Shown: piece by piece, positions 17,003-26,201 of the stretch
Position numbering within the stretch: position 1 is the first letter of the stretch
Layout of the letters: each line of letters opens with the position of its first letter
Source of the DNA: Tranquillimonas alkanivorans
GTDB taxonomy: Bacteria > Pseudomonadota > Alphaproteobacteria > Rhodobacterales > Rhodobacteraceae
Assembly (NCBI RefSeq): GCF_900115595.1
Contig: NZ_FOXA01000001.1
Coordinates: 186,001 to 250,000 of the forward strand
Length of the DNA: 64,000 bases
Reading direction: 5' to 3'
Program-made: the position numbers and the translations under genes
The notes under the pieces: model-generated
What the model saw: only the letters and a program-made list of their open reading frames with translations
Database searches by the model: none
What the model was told of the DNA's origin: nothing

Positions 17003-17098
17003 TCAGCCGATCAAGAGCCTGATGATGGCGACCGCGAGCGATGCTGCGGCGATCGCCACCATCCATCTTCGAAAACTGTCCTCTGTCAGACCAACCAC
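17003..17098 (-). CDS. Possible 31-residue single-span membrane peptide downstream of smc
   Basis: On the minus strand an AAGGAGGT ribosome-binding sequence precedes a short frame of 31 codons. The peptide has a charged N-terminal half (TEDSFRRW) and a hydrophobic second half (MVAIAAASLAVAIIRLLIG). The GTG taken as start lies within the Shine-Dalgarno run, which is awkward; an ATG at codon 13 is the other option but has no such site. It lies 75 nt after smc and could be co-transcribed. This is a guess from layout and hydrophobicity. Confidence 0.3.
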   Translation of the reverse strand: MVGLTEDSFRRWMVAIAAASLAVAIIRLLIG

Positions 17099-17173
17099 CT
17101 CCTTCCACCGCCAAGGGTCGCGGCGGGGGCAGGCTCGGTCGGAAAGGCTGCGTCAGGGTAGCTGGCGGCCGGA

Positions 17174-20100
17174 TCAGGCCACCAGCTGCTCGGCTTTCTT
17201 GAGGTCGACGCTCACCAGCTGACTGACCCCCTGCTCGCCCATCGTCACGCCGAACAGCCGGTCCATGCGCGCCATCGTCACCGCGTGGTGGGTGATGATC
17301 AGGAATCGCGTCTCGGTCTGACGCGTCATCTCGTCCAGCAGGTCGCAGAAGCGGGTCACGTTGGCGTCGTCGAGCGGCGCGTCGACCTCGTCGAGCACGC
17401 AGATCGGCGCGGGGTTCGCCAGGAACACGCCGAAGATCAGGGCCAGCGCCGTCAGCGTCTGCTCGCCCCCCGACAGGAGCGACAGGGTCGAAAGCTTCTT
17501 GCCCGGCGGCTGGCACATGATCTCGAGCCCGGCTTCCAGCGGGTCGTCGGACTCCACCAGCACCAGCTTCGCCTCGCCCCCGCCGAAGAGGTGGGTGAAG
17601 AGCATCGAGAAGTTGCTGTTCACCTGCTCGAACGCCGCCAGAAGCCGCTCGCGCCCCTCCCGGTTCAAGGCCGAGATACCTGAGCGGAGGGCGCGGATGG
17701 CCTCTTCCAGGTCGGTCTTTTCGCGCACCAGCGTGTCGTGCTCGTCCTGCACCTCTTGGGCGTCTTCCTCGGCGCGTAGATTCACCGCGCCCAGCGAATC
17801 CCGCTGGCGGCGCAGCTTTGCGACATCCGCTTCCAGCGCGGGGACAGCCGGCATGTGCTCGGCGTCCGTCTCCAGCCCCGCCAGCAAATCCTGCGGCGTC
17901 GTCTCCTGCTCTTCCGCGATGCGCTCGGCTGCCGCGGCGACCGCGTCTCGGGCGGCCTCGGCCCGGGCTTCGGCGGCGGCCCGCGCCTCGCGCGCGTCGC
18001 CCGCATGACGTTCGGCGTCGCGTTCCGTGGTCACCGCCTCGCGCAGCGCGGCCTCGGCTTGCGACAGAGCCTCCCCCGCAGAATGCCGCCGTGCCTCGGC
18101 CTCCTCGATCGAGCGGGCGAGGTCCTCGCGCTGCTCGGCGATTTCCTCGGGCGCGGCGGCGGCGTCCTCCAGCTCGGCGCGGGACTCCTCGAGCCGCGCC
18201 TGGATCTCGGCCACCCGCTTGCCGGCGTTGTCCAGCCGGCTGCGCCAGCTGGCGATCTCGCGCGCGACCTCCTGCGCCCGCCGGGTCCGCGCCTCGCCCT
18301 CGCGGCGGAGTTCGTCGTGCTGGGCGCGCGCGGTCATCATGGTGATGCGCGCGGCCTCGACCTGCATCTTCAGAGTCTCCACCTCGGCGCGCACGGCGTC
18401 GAAGTCGTCCAGCTCGTCCAGCCCCGCCTCGGCTTCCTTCAGCCGCGCGCGGGCCGACATCGCCTCTTCCTCGTGGCGGGTGACGGCGAGCCGCTGGCTT
18501 TCCAGCTTCCCCCCGGCGATGTTGCGGTCCGCCTCGGCCCGGCTGAGCGCGCGGCTGGCCTCGGCCACGCGCGCGTCGGCATCGCGGCGGGCCTGCCGGG
18601 CCGCCTGGTCGGCGCGGGTCAGGTCTTCCAGCCGTGCCCGCAGCGCCTCGTGCTCGTGCGCCGCGGTCTCGACCTTCGCCTCGGCGGCCTTGATCTGGCG
18701 GTTGAGTTCGTCCAGCCGGTTGATCTGCTGAAGCCGCAGCGCGGCGGCGGAAGGCGCATCCTCGCCCCCGGCGCGGAAGCCGTCCCAGCGCCATAGGTCG
18801 CCCTCGACGCTGACCAGCCGCTGCCCTGGCCGCAGCGCCGATTGCAAACGGGCCCCTTCGGCGGCGTCCACCACGCCCACCTGCCCGACCCGGCGCTGGA
18901 GCACGCCCGGCACCGTCACGACCTCGGCCAGCGGGCGCGCACCGTCGGGCAGCGCGGGTGCATCGGCATAGGCCGCGAGCTCCACCCAGCCGGAGGGCGC
19001 GTCGGCGTCGATGGCCGGGGCGCGCAGGTCGTCGGCCAATGCCGCGCCAAGCGCTTTCTCGAATCCCGGCTGCACCTGCACGAGGTCGAGCACCTGGCCG
19101 CCGTCGCCTTCGTCCCGCGCCACGAGTTTCGCCAGCGCCCCGGCCTCGGCCTTCAGCGCGTTCAGCTCGCCCTCGAGCGAGGAACGCCCCGCCCGCGCAT
19201 CTGCCTCGCGCGACTGCGCCTCACCCCGGGCCTCGTCAGCGGCGAGCAGCGCGTCCTCGGCGCGGTCCGAGAGTTCCTGCGCCGCCTCCTGTGCCTCATC
19301 TGCGGCGGCGTAGGCGTCGGAGGACTCCTCCAGCGCCGCCTCGGCCTCTTCCACCGCCTGCCGGGCACGGGCGGCCTCGGCCTCGGCCTTGTCGCGCAGG
19401 CGCGCGGTTTCCTCGACGAAGCGGCGGGCGGATTGGTGGCGGGCGGACAGTCGCGCGGCCTCTTCGGTCAGCTCGGCCAACTGCGCCTCGCGCTCGCCCA
19501 GCAGCACGCGAGCGACCTCGGCGGCCTCTTCGGCCTGCTCCAGCTCGACTTCGAAGCCGTCGCCGGCGTCCTCGAGCTCGGCGCGCTCGTCTTCGAGCCG
19601 GGCTATGGTGTCGCCCGCGTCACGGTTCAGCGCCTCTTCCCGCTCCCCGTCGCGGGACAGCTGGTCGATGCGGGCCTTCAGCGTGTCGATCGTCCGCAGC
19701 GCCTGCGCCTCCTGCTGGCTCAGCGTGTCGCGCTGGACCTGAAGCTTCTGGAGGACCGCGACGGCAATGGCCTCCTCCTCGCGCAGGGGCGGCAGGGCCT
19801 CTTCCCGCTCTTCGCGGATCGCCGCCGCCTCGCGCGCCGTGCGCTCCGCCTCGGTGGCGCGGCGCGCACGCTCGGTCAGCAGCGCCTCGGCGTCCGTGCG
19901 CGCCGTGTCGGCGTCGCGCCAGCGGCGGTAAAGCAGCATGCCCTCGGCCATCCGCAACTCTTCGCCGATCTTGCGGTAACGCGCCGCCTGCTTCGCCTGC
20001 CGGGCCAGCGTGGCAAGTTGCGCGGCCAGCTGCTCGACCACGTCCTGCACGCGCTCAAGGTTGCTTTCGGCGCCCTTCAGCTTCAACTCGGCCTCGTGGC

Positions 20101-20629
20101 GGCGCTGATACAGGCCGCCGATGCCCGCCGCGTCCTCGAGGATGCGCCGCCGGGCCTTGGGCTTGGCGTTGATGAGCTCCGAGATCTGCCCCTGCCGCAC
20201 CAGCGCCGGGGACTGCGCCCCGGTCGAGGCGTCGGCGAACATCATCTGCACGTCGCGCGCGCGGATGTCCTTGGTGTTCGCCTTGTAGGCCGATCCGGCG
20301 TCGCGCGTGATCCGGCGCACGATTTCCAGCATGTCGGCGTCGTTGAAACCCGCCGGGGCCAGCCTGTCGGAGTTGTCGATGTGCAGCGACACCTCGGCGA
20401 AGTGGCGGGCGGGCCGCGTGGCGGTGCCCGCGAAGATCACGTCCTCCATCCCGCCGCCGCGCATGGCCGTGGGGCGGTTCTCGCCCATCACCCAGCGCAG
20501 GGCCTCGAGCAGGTTCGACTTGCCGCAGCCGTTCGGGCCGACCACGCCGGTCAGTCCGTCGTTGATCACCAGGTCGGTGGGGTCGACGAAGCTCTTGAAG
20601 CCGTTGAGACGCAGGCGGGTGAAGCGCAA
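17174..20629 (-). CDS. smc: Chromosome segregation protein SMC
   Basis: This 1151-residue SMC ATPase is the core of bacterial condensin, acting with ScpA and ScpB (not in the window) to organise the chromosome. The N-terminal head has VVGPNGCGKSNLLEALRW (Walker A, about 29-46). Two long coiled coils rich in Glu, Ala and Arg flank a hinge at about 500-620. The C-terminal head has LLSGGEQTLTALAL (signature, about 1050) and PICVLDEVDAPLDD (Walker B, about 1078). The start codon is TTG at 20629 (MRFTRLRLNGFKSF), with GAGG 5 nt upstream; no ATG fits. Confidence 0.98.
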   Translation of the reverse strand: MRFTRLRLNGFKSFVDPTDLVINDGLTGVVGPNGCGKSNLLEALRWVMGENRPTAMRGGGMEDVIFAGTATRPARHFAEVSLHIDNSDRLAPAGFNDADMLEIVRRITRDAGSAYKANTKDIRARDVQMMFADASTGAQSPALVRQGQISELINAKPKARRRILEDAAGIGGLYQRRHEAELKLKGAESNLERVQDVVEQLAAQLATLARQAKQAARYRKIGEELRMAEGMLLYRRWRDADTARTDAEALLTERARRATEAERTAREAAAIREEREEALPPLREEEAIAVAVLQKLQVQRDTLSQQEAQALRTIDTLKARIDQLSRDGEREEALNRDAGDTIARLEDERAELEDAGDGFEVELEQAEEAAEVARVLLGEREAQLAELTEEAARLSARHQSARRFVEETARLRDKAEAEAARARQAVEEAEAALEESSDAYAAADEAQEAAQELSDRAEDALLAADEARGEAQSREADARAGRSSLEGELNALKAEAGALAKLVARDEGDGGQVLDLVQVQPGFEKALGAALADDLRAPAIDADAPSGWVELAAYADAPALPDGARPLAEVVTVPGVLQRRVGQVGVVDAAEGARLQSALRPGQRLVSVEGDLWRWDGFRAGGEDAPSAAALRLQQINRLDELNRQIKAAEAKVETAAHEHEALRARLEDLTRADQAARQARRDADARVAEASRALSRAEADRNIAGGKLESQRLAVTRHEEEAMSARARLKEAEAGLDELDDFDAVRAEVETLKMQVEAARITMMTARAQHDELRREGEARTRRAQEVAREIASWRSRLDNAGKRVAEIQARLEESRAELEDAAAAPEEIAEQREDLARSIEEAEARRHSAGEALSQAEAALREAVTTERDAERHAGDAREARAAAEARAEAARDAVAAAAERIAEEQETTPQDLLAGLETDAEHMPAVPALEADVAKLRRQRDSLGAVNLRAEEDAQEVQDEHDTLVREKTDLEEAIRALRSGISALNREGRERLLAAFEQVNSNFSMLFTHLFGGGEAKLVLVESDDPLEAGLEIMCQPPGKKLSTLSLLSGGEQTLTALALIFGVFLANPAPICVLDEVDAPLDDANVTRFCDLLDEMTRQTETRFLIITHHAVTMARMDRLFGVTMGEQGVSQLVSVDLKKAEQLVA

Positions 20630-20767
20630 GGGAGCCTCGCTTGATTCCGTTGATCCGCGAGTTTCCGGGTGCGGGCGCGGCCTGTCAACGCAGGCCGCGC
20701 CGGATATGGAGCGGAATTCCGCCTTATCCCCAAGATATGGGGCCGCTACGCGAGATGTGCCGCCAAG

Positions 20768-23302
20768 TCACTCGCGCGCCCGCAGGACCCGCGCCGGGCG
20801 CGCCGCCAGTGGACCCCAGGCAAAGGCCAGCCCGGCCAGCGTCGTCAGCATTACGCCGCCCAGCACGATCAGCACGGCCGAGACCGGCTCGAACGCGAAA
20901 GACGTCTCCATCACGAAGCGGCTGACGGCCCAGCCGGCCAGGCCACCCGCCACGATCGCCAGCGCCCCCGCCGCTGCACCCAGAAGCGCCGAGCGCAGGG
21001 CGAAGCTGAGCAGGATCGTGCGGCGGCTCGCCCCCAGCGTCTTGAGCACCGCCGCCTCGTACGTACGGGCCCGGACGCCGGCCGCCGCCGCACCGATGAG
21101 GACGACGAAGCCGGTGATCAGCGTGGCAAGCGCGCCATAGGTGATCGCGGCGGCGATGCCGGCCAGAACCTCGGACACCCGGTCGATGGCGTCGCGCACG
21201 CGGATCGCCGTGATGTTGGGATAGGCCGAGGCGAGGTCGCGCAGGATCTGCGCCTCGGCCTCCTCCTCGGCGTGGATCGTGGCGATGTAGGTGTGCGGTG
21301 CGCCGCGCAGCGCCGCCGGGTTCATCGTCAGCACGAAGCCGATTCCGGCGGTCGAAAAGTCGACCTCGCGGAAGCTGGTGATGGTGCCGGTGATGTCGCG
21401 GCCCAGCACGTTGAGCGTCAGCGTGTCACCCAATTCCAGCCCGATCTCTTCGGCTTCCTCGGCGGCGAAGCTGATCTGCGGGGGGCCGTCGTAATCCTCG
21501 GGCCACCACTCGCCCGCCGTCACGCGTGTATCCTCTGACGGCCGGTCGGCGTAGGTCACGCCCCGATCGCCGCTGACGACCCAGTGGTCCCCCGCCACCT
21601 CGCGTGCCGGGCGGTCGTTGATGCGGGTGACGATGCCGCGCAGCATTGGTGCGGTCTCGACCTGCGACACCGCCGGATCGTCGTTCAGGCGGTCGAGGAA
21701 GCCGTCGATCTGGTTCGGCTGGATGTCGACCATGAAATACGACGGCGCGACGTCGGGCAGGTCGCGGGCGATGGCGTTGCGCAAGTTGCTGTCGATCTGC
21801 CCGATCGCCGCCAGCACCGTCAGCCCGAGGCCGAGCGACAGGACCACCGACGCGGCCTCGCCCCCCGGTCCGCCGACCGCGCCGAGCGCCAGCCGCAGGG
21901 CGCTGCGCCCCTGTGCCGCGCGGGTCGAGGCGAGGTGCCGCGCCAGCGCCCGCACGCCCCATGCCACCAGCAGGAGTGCCACGAACGCCGCCGCGATGCC
22001 TCCCGCGGACCAAAGCGTGAGCTTCGCCAGCCCCGAAAGCCATGCCGCCGAGCCCACGAGCGCCGCCAGGATCGCCGCCAGCACCACCAAGTAGATGGGC
22101 CGGGGCAGCCCCCGCGTGCGGCCCACCGCGTCACGGAACAGCTGTGCCGCGCGAATGTCCTCGGTCCGGGCGAGCGGCCACAGGGTGAAGAGCAAAGCCG
22201 CCAGAAGGCCGTAGAGCGCAGCCTCGAGCAGCGGGCCCGGATGCAGCCCGAACTCGACCGGGACTGGCAGCTGCGCCTGAATCAGCGGCGAGAAGGCCAG
22301 CGGAACGCCCGCACCCAGCACCAGCCCGATCGCCAGCCCCAGCGCGGTCAACGCCCCGATCTGCATGAGGTAGACCATGAAGATGGTCCGCCCCTCGGCG
22401 CCCAGCGTCTTGAGCGTGGCAATGGTGCCGGTTTTCTCCTCCAGATGCGCCCGCACCGCCGAGGCGACCCCCACGCCGCCAACGGCGAGCCCCGCCAGCC
22501 CGACCAGCACCAGGAAGGCCGCCAGCCGATCGACAAAGCGTTCGACGCCCGGCGCGCCGTTGCGCCGGTCGCGCCAGCGGAAGCCGGTCTCGGCCAGAGC
22601 CTCCTCGGCCCGCGCCTCCAGCGCGTCGAGATCGGCGTCCTCGGGCAGCGCGAGGTAGTATTCGCTTTCGAACAGCGTTCCGGGCTGAAGCAGCTCTGCG
22701 CCGTCGAGGTCCCGCGTCAGCACCATCGTGCGCGGCCCCAGGTCGAAGCCGCCGCCCGCATCGTCCGGCTCGCGCGTGATGGCGGCCATCAGGACGAAAT
22801 CCTTGGTGCCCAGCCGGAAAGTATCGCCCGGCGACAGACCGAGCCGGTCAATCAGGATCGGGTCCATCACGGCGCCCGGCCTCCCGTCGCGGCCTTCGAA
22901 CGCCTCGGCCAGCGGCATATCGGGCTCCAGCCGCACCTCGCCGTAGATCGGATAACCGTCGTCGACGCCCTTCACCTCGGTCAAGGCGCGCTCGCTCTCG
23001 CCGCCGCGGTCGACGACGGCCATCGAGCGGAAGTCGGTGATCTCGACCACCTCGGTGGCGATGCCGTCGAGAAATGCGCGTTCCTCGGGCGAGGCGAAGC
23101 GATACGTGAACTCGACCGACGCGTCACCCCCCAGCAGCACCGCGCCCTCGCGATCCAGCCCGGCGCGAATGCTTTCACGGACAAGCCCCACGGCGGCGAT
23201 GGCCGCGATGCCCAGCGCGAGGCAGGCGAGGAACACGCGGAAGCCCTTGAGGCCGCCGCGCAACTCGCGGCGGGCGATGCGGGCTGCGACGGCGGCGCTC
23301 AT
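20768..23302 (-). CDS. ybbP: ABC transporter permease, YbbP/FtsX type
   Basis: The 844-residue integral membrane protein has two FtsX-like domains and about ten hydrophobic spans in the YbbP arrangement, with large periplasmic loops after span 1 (about 50-250) and mid-protein (about 480-700). The N-terminal ARRELRGGLKGFRVFLACLALGI and the FtsX cores (VEEKTGTIATLKTLGAEGRTIF-like, about 295-320; TYEAAVLKTLGASRRTIL, about 750) are clear. I chose ATG 23302 (GGGAG 8 nt upstream) over an ATG 7 codons earlier. With YbbA and TesA it forms an envelope lipid or hydrophobic-substrate export system in E. coli. Confidence 0.93.
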   Translation of the reverse strand: MSAAVAARIARRELRGGLKGFRVFLACLALGIAAIAAVGLVRESIRAGLDREGAVLLGGDASVEFTYRFASPEERAFLDGIATEVVEITDFRSMAVVDRGGESERALTEVKGVDDGYPIYGEVRLEPDMPLAEAFEGRDGRPGAVMDPILIDRLGLSPGDTFRLGTKDFVLMAAITREPDDAGGGFDLGPRTMVLTRDLDGAELLQPGTLFESEYYLALPEDADLDALEARAEEALAETGFRWRDRRNGAPGVERFVDRLAAFLVLVGLAGLAVGGVGVASAVRAHLEEKTGTIATLKTLGAEGRTIFMVYLMQIGALTALGLAIGLVLGAGVPLAFSPLIQAQLPVPVEFGLHPGPLLEAALYGLLAALLFTLWPLARTEDIRAAQLFRDAVGRTRGLPRPIYLVVLAAILAALVGSAAWLSGLAKLTLWSAGGIAAAFVALLLVAWGVRALARHLASTRAAQGRSALRLALGAVGGPGGEAASVVLSLGLGLTVLAAIGQIDSNLRNAIARDLPDVAPSYFMVDIQPNQIDGFLDRLNDDPAVSQVETAPMLRGIVTRINDRPAREVAGDHWVVSGDRGVTYADRPSEDTRVTAGEWWPEDYDGPPQISFAAEEAEEIGLELGDTLTLNVLGRDITGTITSFREVDFSTAGIGFVLTMNPAALRGAPHTYIATIHAEEEAEAQILRDLASAYPNITAIRVRDAIDRVSEVLAGIAAAITYGALATLITGFVVLIGAAAAGVRARTYEAAVLKTLGASRRTILLSFALRSALLGAAAGALAIVAGGLAGWAVSRFVMETSFAFEPVSAVLIVLGGVMLTTLAGLAFAWGPLAARPARVLRARE

Positions 23303-23336
23303 GCCGGCGCTCCCGCGATGCACACGACTGCCCGGC

Positions 23337-24035
23337 TCATTCCGCCGCCGCCCGCGCGACGTCGGGCGCGGCGATGCGCCCGTCTTCGAGACGGATAACC
23401 CGGTCGCAGCGTTCTGCCAGTTCGGGCGCGTGGGTCACCAGGATCAGCGTCGCCCCGTGCCGGTCGCGCAGCCCGAACAGCAGGTCCATGATCGCCTGTC
23501 CGGTCGTGCCGTCCAGGTTGCCGGTCGGCTCGTCCGCCAGCAGGATCTCGGGCCGTGTCGCCGCCGCGCGGGCCAGCGCCACGCGCTGCTGCTCGCCTCC
23601 CGAGAGCTGCGCCGGGTAATGGTCGCGCCGGTGGTCCAGCCCGACCGCCTCCAGCTCTTCCGATGCGCGGTCGAAGGCGTCGCGGTGTCCGGCCAGTTCA
23701 AGCGGCGTCGCCACGTTCTCGAGCGCGGTCATGGTGGGAATAAGGTGGAAGGACTGGAACACCACGCCCATATGGTCCCTTCGGAACCGGGCCAGCGCGT
23801 CCTCGCCCATCGCAGTCAGGTCGTGGCCCAAAACGTCGACATCGCCGCCCGTGGCGCGGTCCAGGCCGCCCATCAGCATCAGGAGAGACGATTTGCCAGA
23901 CCCGCTCGGACCCGTCAGCCCCAGCGTTTCGCCCCGCGCCACCTGGAGCGTGATCCCCTTCAGGATCTCGACCCGCCCCGCGTTGCCGTCGAGCGAAAGC
24001 CGGGCGTCCCTGAGGGACAGGATCGTGTCGGTCAT
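23337..24035 (-). CDS. ybbA: ABC transporter ATP-binding protein, YbbA type
   Basis: This 232-residue ATPase powers the YbbP permease, whose gene starts 34 nt downstream. Walker A is GPSGSGKSSLLMLMGGLDRA (about 44-63), the signature LSGGEQQRVALARAAATRP lies at about 147-165, and Walker B ILLADEPTGNLD at about 167-178. It is of the MacB/LolD class. Its ATG at 24035 overlaps the divergent tesA start by two bases, so each gene promoter must lie inside the other gene. Confidence 0.95.
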   Translation of the reverse strand: MTDTILSLRDARLSLDGNAGRVEILKGITLQVARGETLGLTGPSGSGKSSLLMLMGGLDRATGGDVDVLGHDLTAMGEDALARFRRDHMGVVFQSFHLIPTMTALENVATPLELAGHRDAFDRASEELEAVGLDHRRDHYPAQLSGGEQQRVALARAAATRPEILLADEPTGNLDGTTGQAIMDLLFGLRDRHGATLILVTHAPELAERCDRVIRLEDGRIAAPDVARAAAE

Positions 24036-24717
24036 GGCGCGTCCCCTGCAATTCACGTCCACGGGATATGGGGCGATCCGCATCCTCCGCAACCTTGCGG
24101 TGGCGGGGCTCGTCGCCGCATCCCCCGCCGCGGCCGAGACGGTGACCCTCGCCGCGCTCGGCGACTCACTGACGCAAGGGTACGGGCTGCCGCAGGAGCA
24201 GGGGTTCGTTCCGCAGCTCGAAGGCTGGCTGGAAGAGCACGGCGAGGACGTGGACATCGTCAACGCCGGGGTTTCGGGCGACACCACCGCCGGCGGACTG
24301 TCGCGCGTGGACTGGACCCTGACACCCGACGTGGACGGCCTGATCGTCGCGCTTGGCGGCAACGACCTGCTGCGCGGCATCGATCCGTCGGTCAGCCGCG
24401 GGAATCTGGATGGCCTACTGCAGGTCGCGCAGGCGAAGGACGTACCGACGATGCTGATCGGCCTCACCGCGCCCGGCAATTACGGGCCGGACTACAAGCA
24501 GGCGTTCGACGCGATGTATCCCGAGCTCGCGAAAACCTATGGCTCCGTCTACGTCGAAAGCTTTCTCGCTCCGCTGGAAGAGATGGACGACCGACAGGGC
24601 GCAATGCGCGACTACATGCAGGCCGACGGCATTCATCCGAACGCCGAAGGCGTGAAGCTGATCGTCGAAGCGCTCGGCCCACGCGTGCAGCAGTTGATCG
24701 GGCGCATCGTGGACTGA
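24034..24717 (+). CDS. tesA: Periplasmic SGNH arylesterase / lysophospholipase (TesA family)
   Basis: The 227-residue SGNH hydrolase has an N-terminal signal peptide ending near SPAAAE (about residue 35). The catalytic blocks are intact: GDSLTQGYG with the nucleophile Ser at about 43-51, GGNDLLRG at about 108-115, and DGIHPNAEG with Asp198 and His201. TesA hydrolyses thioesters, aryl esters and lysophospholipids. The ATG 24034 is the only good start that keeps the signal peptide. Divergent tesA and ybbA-ybbP is the E. coli arrangement, where the three proteins work together. Confidence 0.93.
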   Translation: MARPLQFTSTGYGAIRILRNLAVAGLVAASPAAAETVTLAALGDSLTQGYGLPQEQGFVPQLEGWLEEHGEDVDIVNAGVSGDTTAGGLSRVDWTLTPDVDGLIVALGGNDLLRGIDPSVSRGNLDGLLQVAQAKDVPTMLIGLTAPGNYGPDYKQAFDAMYPELAKTYGSVYVESFLAPLEEMDDRQGAMRDYMQADGIHPNAEGVKLIVEALGPRVQQLIGRIVD

Positions 24718-24740
24718 GGATTCCTCTGGAATCTCTCCCG

Positions 24741-24752
24741 CTGGTATACCAG
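24741..24752. promoter_or_regulatory. Palindromic CTGGTATACCAG, candidate GntR-family operator
   Basis: A perfect 12-nt palindrome lies 27 nt upstream of the dehydrogenase ATG. The TGGTNNNACCA/TGGTATACCA layout is that of FadR-subfamily GntR repressors, many of which control hydroxy-acid or keto-acid genes. No GntR gene is in the window. Confidence 0.45.
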
Positions 24753-24779
24753 AACACGCGCGACGAAAGGGAGAGAGAC

Positions 24780-26186
24780 ATGGACCTGCTGGACAGACTG
24801 CGCGACGCGATCGGCGAGAAGTACGTGCTGACGGGGAACGACTGCGCCGCATACGCGCGGGACTGGACCGGCAAGTACGAGGCGCAGCCGATGGCCGTGC
24901 TGCGCCCTGCCTCCACCGCCGAGGTCAGCGCGATCATGAAGATCGCCTCGGACACCGGCACACCGGTCGTGCCCATAGCAGGGAACACGGGGCTGAACGG
25001 CGGCGCGCAGGCCCCCGACCAGCTGCTCCTGACGCTCGACCGGATGACGGCCATCCGCGAGATTCGGCCCAAGGCCCGCACCGCGATCGTCGAGGCCGGA
25101 GTGATCCTGTCTCAGATGCACGACGCCGCCGATGCCGAGGGGCTGATCTTCCCCCTCACCTTCGGCGCGCGCGGCTCAGCCCGGATCGGCGGCGTGCTCT
25201 CGACGAACGCCGGCGGCTCGAACGTCCTGCGCTATGGCAACACCCGCGCACTGACGCTGGGGATCGAGGTCGTGCTGCCCTCGGGCGAAGTGCTCGACCT
25301 GATGAGCGAACTGCACAAGGACAACTCGGGCTACGACCTGCGCGACCTGTTCATCGGGGCGGAAGGCACGCTTGGCATCATCACCGCCGCGGTCCTCAAG
25401 CTCGCCCCGAAGCCCCGCGCCTATGCCACGGCAATGGTCGCGCTGCCGTCGCTGGACGAGGCTCTGGTACTGCTGAACCGCCTGCAAGAGGTCTCGGGCG
25501 GCGCGGTCGAGGCGTTCGAGTACATGCCAGGGTTCTATATCGAGACGCACCTGGAGCACGTCGAGGGCGCGCGGCCGCCGTTCGAGCAGACGCACGACAT
25601 CAACGTGATGGTCGAAATCGGCGCCACTTCGCCGCGCGACGCGACGCCGGGCGAAGACGGCACGGTGCCGGTGGTCGCGATGTTGCAGGACACGTTGATG
25701 GAGATGGTTGAGGCCGGCACCGTGCTCGACGCCGTCGTGGCCCAGAACGAGGCGCAGCGGCGCGAGATGTGGGAGCGGCGCGAGCGGGCGGCTGAACTGT
25801 CGGTGGTCAGGCGTCCGCTGGTGATTACTGACGTGGCGGTGCCGCTCGACAAGGTGGCGACGTTCCTGAGCGAGGCCACGGCGCGGATCGCCGAGATCGA
25901 CGCGGAGGCGCAGGATTTGACGGTGGCGCACCTGGGCGACGGCAACATTCACTATGTCGTCTGGCCGGGCCAGGACGACCCGGCGCATCAGGACCGGATC
26001 ATGGAGATCGTCGAGGACGTGGTGACGGAACTGCGCGGCAGCTTCTCGGCCGAGCACGGTGTGGGACTGGCCAAAAAGCCGTCGATGCAGCGACGCAAGG
26101 ACGCGACAGCGCTCAAGGTGATGGGTCAGATCAAGGCGGCGCTCGACCCGCAGGACATCATGAACCCCGGCAAGGTTCTGCCGTAA
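24780..26186 (+). CDS. FAD-binding D-2-hydroxy-acid dehydrogenase (D-2-hydroxyglutarate/lactate type)
   Basis: The 468-residue protein belongs to the FAD-linked GlcD/D2HGDH family. The PCMH-type FAD domain has VVPIAGNTGLNGGAQAP (about 62-78), GGVLSTNAGGSNVLRYGNTR (about 138-157) and LFIGAEGTLGIIT (about 189-201). The C-terminal oxidase domain has VAHLGDGNIHYVVW (about 382-395, a conserved metal/substrate HLGDGNxH motif) and ends in DIMNPGKVLP. It likely oxidises D-2-hydroxyglutarate or D-lactate; the sequence alone does not settle which. GGGAGAG precedes the ATG. It stands alone and is followed by the double palindrome repeat. Confidence 0.9.
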   Translation: MDLLDRLRDAIGEKYVLTGNDCAAYARDWTGKYEAQPMAVLRPASTAEVSAIMKIASDTGTPVVPIAGNTGLNGGAQAPDQLLLTLDRMTAIREIRPKARTAIVEAGVILSQMHDAADAEGLIFPLTFGARGSARIGGVLSTNAGGSNVLRYGNTRALTLGIEVVLPSGEVLDLMSELHKDNSGYDLRDLFIGAEGTLGIITAAVLKLAPKPRAYATAMVALPSLDEALVLLNRLQEVSGGAVEAFEYMPGFYIETHLEHVEGARPPFEQTHDINVMVEIGATSPRDATPGEDGTVPVVAMLQDTLMEMVEAGTVLDAVVAQNEAQRREMWERRERAAELSVVRRPLVITDVAVPLDKVATFLSEATARIAEIDAEAQDLTVAHLGDGNIHYVVWPGQDDPAHQDRIMEIVEDVVTELRGSFSAEHGVGLAKKPSMQRRKDATALKVMGQIKAALDPQDIMNPGKVLP

Positions 26187-26201
26187 CGCGCGTCACCGGC
26201 A

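Larger units (their letters stand above)
16858..17173. other. 316-nt region between the transglycosylase gene and smc
   Basis: It contains a perfect 17-nt palindrome (TTGGAGGTCACCTCCAA, 16938-16954), the plus-strand terminator at 16961-16997 and, on the minus strand, a possible 31-codon membrane peptide gene at 17003-17098. I see no longer convincing reading frame. smc ends at the right edge. Confidence 0.5.

Noticed and set aside
18842-20644. 1.8-kb plus-strand frame opposite smc
   Set aside because: It is antisense to the SMC coiled coil; the periodic Glu/Ala/Arg codons create the open frame.
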